From positions 72,205 through 136,204 of the forward strand of contig NZ_LT629731.1 in assembly GCF_900104575.1 (NCBI RefSeq): a DNA stretch of 64,000 nt. The letters run 5' to 3'. Below are positions 59,597-64,000 of this stretch, piece after piece (the first letter of the stretch is position 1; each line of letters starts with the position of its first letter). A program made the position numbers and the translations under genes. A model generated the notes under the pieces. The model made no database searches and was not told the origin of the DNA. It was given only the letters and a program-made list of their open reading frames with translations. Source of the DNA: Bacillus tuaregi (GTDB taxonomy: Bacteria; Bacillota; Bacilli; Bacillales; Cytobacillaceae).

Positions 59597-60532
59597 GTGA
59601 AGGAAATTACGGTTGAAAACCTGGTAAAAAAGTTTTCTTTGAAAGTATTAACCGGCGAGGACAAGCTGCAGAAGCCCATTACACAATCCAGGGTACATCG
59701 TCCAGGTTTGGAGTTTGTTGGTCATTTTGATTTTTTTCCAACTGAACGTGTCCAAATTTTGGGAAAAAAGGAAATAACCTATTTACATAAGCTAAGTGAT
59801 GAGGAACGAAGAATCCGAATCGGGAATATTGTTCATTATCACCCGCCGTGTTTTATAGTGACAGCTGGTGAAGAGGGACTGACCTATTTACGACATCACT
59901 GCAGCGAAGAAAAAATTCCATTGTTAGTCACAAAAAGGGTCGAAACGACTTCTGAATTTATTACGAAATTGGATGCCTATTTAGTGAAGGAATTAGCACC
60001 GGAAATTGCGATTCATGGAGTCTGTCTCAATGTATCCGGCATGGGTATTTTACTGCGTGGGAATTCCGGTGTCGGGAAAAGTGAAACAGCCCATACATTA
60101 ATTGGTCGTGGACACCGTCTAGTGGCAGACGATATTGTCGTACTGAAAAAGCTCAGTCCACAGACGATTCTTGGTACCCATGATAAGAAGACGAAGGAGT
60201 TTCTTGCTCTAAGGAGTATAGGGCTGCTTAATGTTGTTCGTATGTATGGACGTAAGGCATTCCAGGAAGAAACCCGGATTGCACTTGATATTCTTTTAAC
60301 GAAATGGGAAAAGGATGCTTTAAACAATGAGCTGGAGCAGGAGACTCAATTTACCGAGTATATGGGTGTTAAAATTCCATCAATTGAAATCCAACTCCAG
60401 CCTGGTCGTGATGTTGCTGGATTAATAGAGGCTGCCGCAAATAACTGGTATTTACGGCAGCAGGGCTACAGTGCAGCTGAGGAGTTTTTAAGCAGAATCG
60501 AAGCCGACTTTGCTGACCGGGATTCCAAATAG
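59597..60532 (+). CDS. HPr kinase/phosphorylase paralogue
   Basis: A 311-residue HprK-fold protein. AIHGVCLNVSG, the P-loop RGNSGVGKSETAHTL and GHRLVADDIV are intact. The family signature (EIRGLGIINV in B. subtilis) reads LRSIGLLNVV, so the RG pair is RS, and the phosphorylase region is diverged. Bacillaceae keep the canonical hprK with lgt elsewhere, so this is likely a second, altered copy; its substrate may not be HPr. GTG 59597 aligns with the B. subtilis N-terminus; an upstream GTG at 59585 has poor ribosome-site spacing. Confidence 0.8.
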   Translation: MKEITVENLVKKFSLKVLTGEDKLQKPITQSRVHRPGLEFVGHFDFFPTERVQILGKKEITYLHKLSDEERRIRIGNIVHYHPPCFIVTAGEEGLTYLRHHCSEEKIPLLVTKRVETTSEFITKLDAYLVKELAPEIAIHGVCLNVSGMGILLRGNSGVGKSETAHTLIGRGHRLVADDIVVLKKLSPQTILGTHDKKTKEFLALRSIGLLNVVRMYGRKAFQEETRIALDILLTKWEKDALNNELEQETQFTEYMGVKIPSIEIQLQPGRDVAGLIEAAANNWYLRQQGYSAAEEFLSRIEADFADRDSK

Positions 60533-60540
60533 CAATTAGA

Positions 60541-60578
60541 AGAAAGAGGCAATCTCAAGGAGGTTGTCTCTTTCTTTC
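60541..60578 (+). terminator. Terminator of the HprK paralogue
   Basis: GAAAGAGGCAA/TTGTCTCTTTC stem (one mismatch) with an 11-base loop and a following T-rich run. Confidence 0.65.
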
Positions 60579-60603
60579 ATCAAGAATCAACCATGATTCG
60601 ATG

Positions 60604-60627
60604 AGAATGTTTCATGTGAAACATTCT
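60604..60627. promoter_or_regulatory. parS-like palindrome
   Basis: TGTTTCATGTGAAACA (60608-60623) differs from parS by one central base (C to T) and is extended by AGAA/TTCT to 24 bases. It lies between convergent genes and abuts an R3 repeat. Whether Spo0J binds the CATGTG centre is open. Confidence 0.5.
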
Positions 60628-60688
60628 GGTGCCTGACACTGTAGATGGATACATACAGTTCATTTGTCTTTTTACGGTGTCAGGCACC
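60628..60688. repeat. Palindromic repeat, family R3 (copy 5)
   Basis: GGTGCCTGACAC ... GGTGTCAGGCACC with an internal ATGGATA/TGTC. It abuts the stop codon of the APC permease. Confidence 0.85.
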
Positions 60689-62170
60689 TTAAATAGCAAT
60701 GATGCCTATAGCTAAGAGGAAGGTCGTAACAATCCCGAGGAGCGATACGATGGAAACGCCAATCCATTCAGCTTTTGTTACCTTTTCCTTTTGTTCCTTC
60801 TTTGCCTTGATAAAGGCAAACATACCTAGTGCATAGATAATAAACGAGGCAGCCAGGTAGACAATGCCGACTGCTAAGATTACATAGACAGAGTAAACGA
60901 CACCAATGATGGAAATCATCATGCTTTTAGCATTTAATCGATCCTGTCGGCAGACCTTTACAGAGTAGAGAGCAGAAAGTAGGTATGGAATTAAAATACA
61001 AGTTGTTGCTAAAAGGAGAACCATATTATAAATGCTTTGAAGCTTTGTTGATAACAGGACGAGCAGAAATACCTGTGCAATTCCGTTTGTAAGCAGCAGA
61101 GCACTTACCGGTGCACCGAGCTTATTGGTTTTGACAAACATTTTCGGCATGACGCCTTCCTTTGCCGCGATATAGGGTAGCTGCGAGGCGATTAGCACCC
61201 AGCTGATTAAAGCTCCAAGTACGGACACAATAATCCCCAATTTAACAATAATGGCCCCGGCATCCCCGATGACCGTGCTGCCTAAGACACTTGCCAAGGG
61301 TGTCCCAGATTGGGCGAGCTGCTCGGCTGATAAAACTCCCATTGCCACGACGGATATAGCAATATAAATACCCAAGGTGAATAAAAGGCTAATGACGGTT
61401 GCTTTTCCCACAATCTTTTGTGATTCAGCCTTTTCGGCTAAAATGGTTGATGCCTCGACGCCAATAAAACACCAGAGGATGACACCCATGGCTCCATTGA
61501 TTTGGGAACCTAGGGTAGTCGCCGCCGCCGCTGGCTCAGGAACACTTGCCAATGTAGACTGCCAGTTTGCTACAGCAAATAGCTCAGGCTTAAAGACCAA
61601 GAAACCTAATAGAACAACGAGGGTAAGCGGAATTAGTTTGGCAACCGTAACAATCGCATTAATGATACCGACACTTTTCGTCCCTCTCGTTTGGATATAG
61701 ACAACACCCCATAGAACAATTGAAGCTAAAATAAATGAAACAATCGGCTGAAGCTGATACTGTGGACCAAGTAGGCTGTTTAATGTTTTGATGATCAGTG
61801 TGAAGAATGCAACGTTGCCAAATACGCCGCTCGTCCAATAGCCCCAGGCGGAAAGGAAACCCATGAAATCCCCGTAGCCTGCTCTTGCATAGGAGTATAT
61901 ACCGCCCTCAAGCTCCGGTCTTTTTTCGGCAAGTAGCTGAAAAATTAACGCGAGGGCTAAAACACCAAAGCCACCGATAAACCAGGAAAGTAGGATAGTC
62001 TGAGGATTTGCGACGGTAATCAAATCGGTTGGACTATTGAAAACACCTCCGCCAATCATCGAGCCGACCCCAAGGGCAATTAAAAGCCCAAGCCCCAGCT
62101 TCTTTTCCTTTTCCTCCCCTGTCTGATTCATCTTAATCCGGACATTCTCATTTCTCATTGCTTGATCCAA
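60689..62170 (-). CDS. APC family amino-acid permease/antiporter (arginine-ornithine type)
   Basis: A 493-residue transporter with 12-13 membrane segments: LIALGVGSMIGGGVFNSPTD, SWFIGGFGVLALALIFQLLA, GVILWCFIGVEASTILAEKA. It is closest by pattern to basic amino acid/polyamine antiporters (ArcD/YvsH). TTG 62170 with GGAGGG eight bases upstream was chosen; the open frame extends another 40 codons that look non-coding. Confidence 0.88.
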   Translation of the reverse strand: MDQAMRNENVRIKMNQTGEEKEKKLGLGLLIALGVGSMIGGGVFNSPTDLITVANPQTILLSWFIGGFGVLALALIFQLLAEKRPELEGGIYSYARAGYGDFMGFLSAWGYWTSGVFGNVAFFTLIIKTLNSLLGPQYQLQPIVSFILASIVLWGVVYIQTRGTKSVGIINAIVTVAKLIPLTLVVLLGFLVFKPELFAVANWQSTLASVPEPAAAATTLGSQINGAMGVILWCFIGVEASTILAEKAESQKIVGKATVISLLFTLGIYIAISVVAMGVLSAEQLAQSGTPLASVLGSTVIGDAGAIIVKLGIIVSVLGALISWVLIASQLPYIAAKEGVMPKMFVKTNKLGAPVSALLLTNGIAQVFLLVLLSTKLQSIYNMVLLLATTCILIPYLLSALYSVKVCRQDRLNAKSMMISIIGVVYSVYVILAVGIVYLAASFIIYALGMFAFIKAKKEQKEKVTKAEWIGVSIVSLLGIVTTFLLAIGIIAI

Positions 62171-62444
62171 AAACAATCCCTCCAGTGCCATTTCATCATA
62201 CGAGTTATTGTTGCTCGAGCCGATTGAATTATTCTCTCTTATTGATGGTCGGTCTATGGTCCACGTAGTGGCTACAATAAAAATTAACAATCATGTTTAT
62301 GGGGAATTTGCAACAGCATAAAAAGGAATATAGCCAAATTTGTTTCATATTTAATCGATTCTAGTTTATTATGGAAGAATGACAGGAACTTTTTAGCAGA
62401 AAATTGTCGCAAAAATGAGTGAAGCCATAAAAGGAAGGTCATTT

Positions 62445-63611
62445 ATGATAGAAGAGAATATTACAAGAATCCAGTTGGACGGGAAGGAATTTATTCTAAT
62501 TGGAACCGCACATGTTTCGAAGCATAGTGCTGAGCAGGTAAAAGAGGTCATTGAGGCGGAAAAACCAGACGCAGTCTGTGTGGAGCTGGATGAACAAAGA
62601 TATCAATCCATAACAGAGGGAAATAAATGGAGTGAAATGGATATCTTTAAGGTCATTAAAGAAAAAAAAGCCACACTACTATTAATGAACCTGGCACTTT
62701 CCTCCTTTCAAAAACGGATGGCTGCACAATTTGGTATTAATGCAGGCCAGGAAATGATTCAAGGCATAGAGTCAGCTAAGGAGGCGGGGGCCCAGCTCGT
62801 TTTAGCCGACAGGGACATCCAAGTTACTTTTTCCCGCATCTGGCATAATGTCGGCTGGTGGGGAAAAATGCAGCTGATTACGCAGGTCGTTTACAGTATC
62901 TTCAGTAAGGAAACCATCTCAGAGGAAGAACTAGAAAAAATGAAATCCCAGGACATGCTCAATACGATTCTGAGTGAGTTTACGGAGGGTTTTCCAAAGC
63001 TTAAAACACCGCTTATTGATGAGCGTGACCAATATTTAGCCCAGAAAATCAGAGAGGCACCGGGTACAAAAATAGTCGCTGTCTTAGGTGCTGCCCATGT
63101 TCCAGGTATTAAAGAGGAAATCAAGAAGGATCATGACTTAACATTGATAACAGAGAGGCCGCCGAAATCAAAGCTACCAAAGGTGCTTGGTTGGGCGATT
63201 CCATTATTGATTATTGCAATGATTGCTTATACCTTCTATGCAAATCCAGAGGCAGGCATGCAGCAGACCATCAGCTGGTGGCTATGGCATGGTGTCCTTT
63301 CAGCGCTCGGAACGGCGATTGCGTTTGGACATCCACTGACAATCCTAACAGCCTTTATAGCAGCCCCTATCACAGCTCTGGATCCCATTACAGCAGCAGG
63401 CTGGTTTACAGGAATCGTTCAAGCCTATTTACGGAGACCAAGTGTGAGGGACTTCGAAAATCTTGCAGAGGACGTCTACAGTGTGAAGGGGTTTTGGAAT
63501 AATAAAGTGACCCGGATTCTGCTTGTTGTGGTGCTGGCAAACATCGGAAGCTCATTAGGAACCTTTATTGGCGGAATGGATGTTGTCCGTCTATTCATTA
63601 ACAGTCTGTAG
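62445..63611 (+). CDS. TraB/PrgY family membrane protein
   Basis: A 388-residue protein with an N-terminal TraB domain (FILIGTAHVSKHSAEQVKEV, AVCVELDEQRY, ADRDIQVTFSRIW, VLGAAHVPGI) and three or four C-terminal membrane segments (from about residue 245). TraB/PrgY proteins inhibit peptide pheromones in enterococci; the fold suggests a metallopeptidase. ATG 62445 with AAGGAAGG at six bases is preferred to an ATG ten codons upstream. A partial membrane gene follows after 31 bases. Confidence 0.88.
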   Translation: MIEENITRIQLDGKEFILIGTAHVSKHSAEQVKEVIEAEKPDAVCVELDEQRYQSITEGNKWSEMDIFKVIKEKKATLLLMNLALSSFQKRMAAQFGINAGQEMIQGIESAKEAGAQLVLADRDIQVTFSRIWHNVGWWGKMQLITQVVYSIFSKETISEEELEKMKSQDMLNTILSEFTEGFPKLKTPLIDERDQYLAQKIREAPGTKIVAVLGAAHVPGIKEEIKKDHDLTLITERPPKSKLPKVLGWAIPLLIIAMIAYTFYANPEAGMQQTISWWLWHGVLSALGTAIAFGHPLTILTAFIAAPITALDPITAAGWFTGIVQAYLRRPSVRDFENLAEDVYSVKGFWNNKVTRILLVVVLANIGSSLGTFIGGMDVVRLFINSL

Positions 63612-63642
63612 ACGGGAAATGGTCAAGGGAGAGAGTTAAGAC

Positions 63643-64000
63643 ATGAGAAGCTATCTCATTTTAGGAATGTGTACACTGTTTATCGTGCAATATTTTCTCG
63701 ATGCTGCCTGGCTGCAATATCTCGTGGTCCTGCTCTCCCTGATGGCTTTTCTTGGAAGTGCAGGCAAGGCCGACAGGTTTCCACGTATGCTTGGTTTAGT
63801 GATGATGAGCGTTGGAATTGCACTTGAATGGAGCAAAGGAACCGGTGTGGCTGGAATTAGTGAGGGAATCTTTCTGATTCTTCCCTTGCTTAGCCTGATT
63901 ACACTAGCACCGCTTTTGGCGATTCCGCTGAAGCTTGGAGGCTACTTTGAAGCAGTGTCCCGCTTATTACATAACCTGCTTCACCATCCGCAAAAGTTAT
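63643..64000 (+). CDS. Membrane protein, partial (runs off the window)
   Basis: MRSYLILGMCTLFIVQYFLD starts a 119-residue open frame without stop, with three hydrophobic stretches (about 2-18, 25-37, 73-96) and LAPLLAIPLKLGGYFEAVSR before the edge. AAGGGAGAGAG lies ten bases before the ATG. Family not recognised from this part; it follows the TraB gene closely and is probably co-transcribed. Confidence 0.75.
   Translation, partial: MRSYLILGMCTLFIVQYFLDAAWLQYLVVLLSLMAFLGSAGKADRFPRMLGLVMMSVGIALEWSKGTGVAGISEGIFLILPLLSLITLAPLLAIPLKLGGYFEAVSRLLHNLLHHPQKL

Noticed and set aside
62171-62290. 40-residue N-terminal extension of the APC permease
   Set aside because: The extension is low-complexity and unlike permease N-termini; a GGAGGG site places the start at TTG 62170.
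43760-64000. Prophage or integrative element in the accessory region
   Set aside because: No integrase, phage structural gene or flanking direct repeats; genes look like ordinary accessory chromosomal genes.

Overview
The window is the chromosomal replication-origin region of an endospore-forming Bacillaceae (Bacillus in the broad sense; genus not decided). The evidence is the block gyrA-gyrB-remB-recF-yaaA-dnaN-dnaA-oriC-rpmH-rnpA-spoIIIJ-jag-mnmE-mnmG-rsmG-noc-soj-spo0J, then ychF-rpsF-ssb-rpsR, gdpP-rplI-dnaC, purA, a four-tRNA cluster and walRKHIJ-htrC-rlmH. Base composition is moderately AT-rich, and TTG/GTG starts with strong GGAGG sites are common. Orientation is reversed relative to the usual B. 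subtilis numbering: gyrA/gyrB/dnaN/dnaA lie on the minus strand and rpmH to rlmH on the plus strand, so most genes point away from oriC.

Region 1 (1-11.3 kb, minus strand): the 5' end of a 16S rRNA gene with tandem promoters, a degenerate HD-GYP protein, gyrA, gyrB, remB, recF, yaaA, dnaN and dnaA. oriC is bipartite. An unwinding region with DnaA-trios and abutting DnaA boxes lies between dnaA and dnaN, and a dense DnaA-box field lies upstream of dnaA (11.37-11.66 kb).

Region 2 (11.9-43.5 kb, mostly plus strand): conserved housekeeping genes for ribosome and tRNA modification, membrane insertion, chromosome partition (Soj/Spo0J/Noc with parS in spo0J and walK), replication (Ssb, DnaC), c-di-AMP turnover (GdpP), purine synthesis (PurA with a PurR operator) and cell-wall control (Wal operon). 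Extra DnaA-box clusters sit before mnmE and before rlmH. The intergenic spaces carry several families of short dispersed repeats.

Region 3 (43.5-64 kb, mixed strands): accessory. It holds a spore-germination gene remnant, a six-motif repetitive protein, a two-gene unit of a duplicated kinase-like protein and a GT4 glycosyltransferase, a Na/Pi-type transporter whose conserved N-terminus lies upstream of its first ATG, an NSS amino-acid transporter with its 34-residue partner, ahpC with a PerR box, a 1.1-kb array of 21 tandem 52-bp repeats, a NERD protein, a small phospholipase-A2-like protein, a CsbB/GtrA/YfhO glycosylation operon, a divergent HprK paralogue, an APC permease, a TraB-family membrane protein and the start of one more membrane gene. 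A palindromic GGTGTCAGGCACC element occurs five times, in most cases within a few bases of stop codons. No insertion sequence, prophage or CRISPR array was found. The least explained features are the 52-bp array, the non-AUG transporter start and the repetitive/kinase-like accessory genes.
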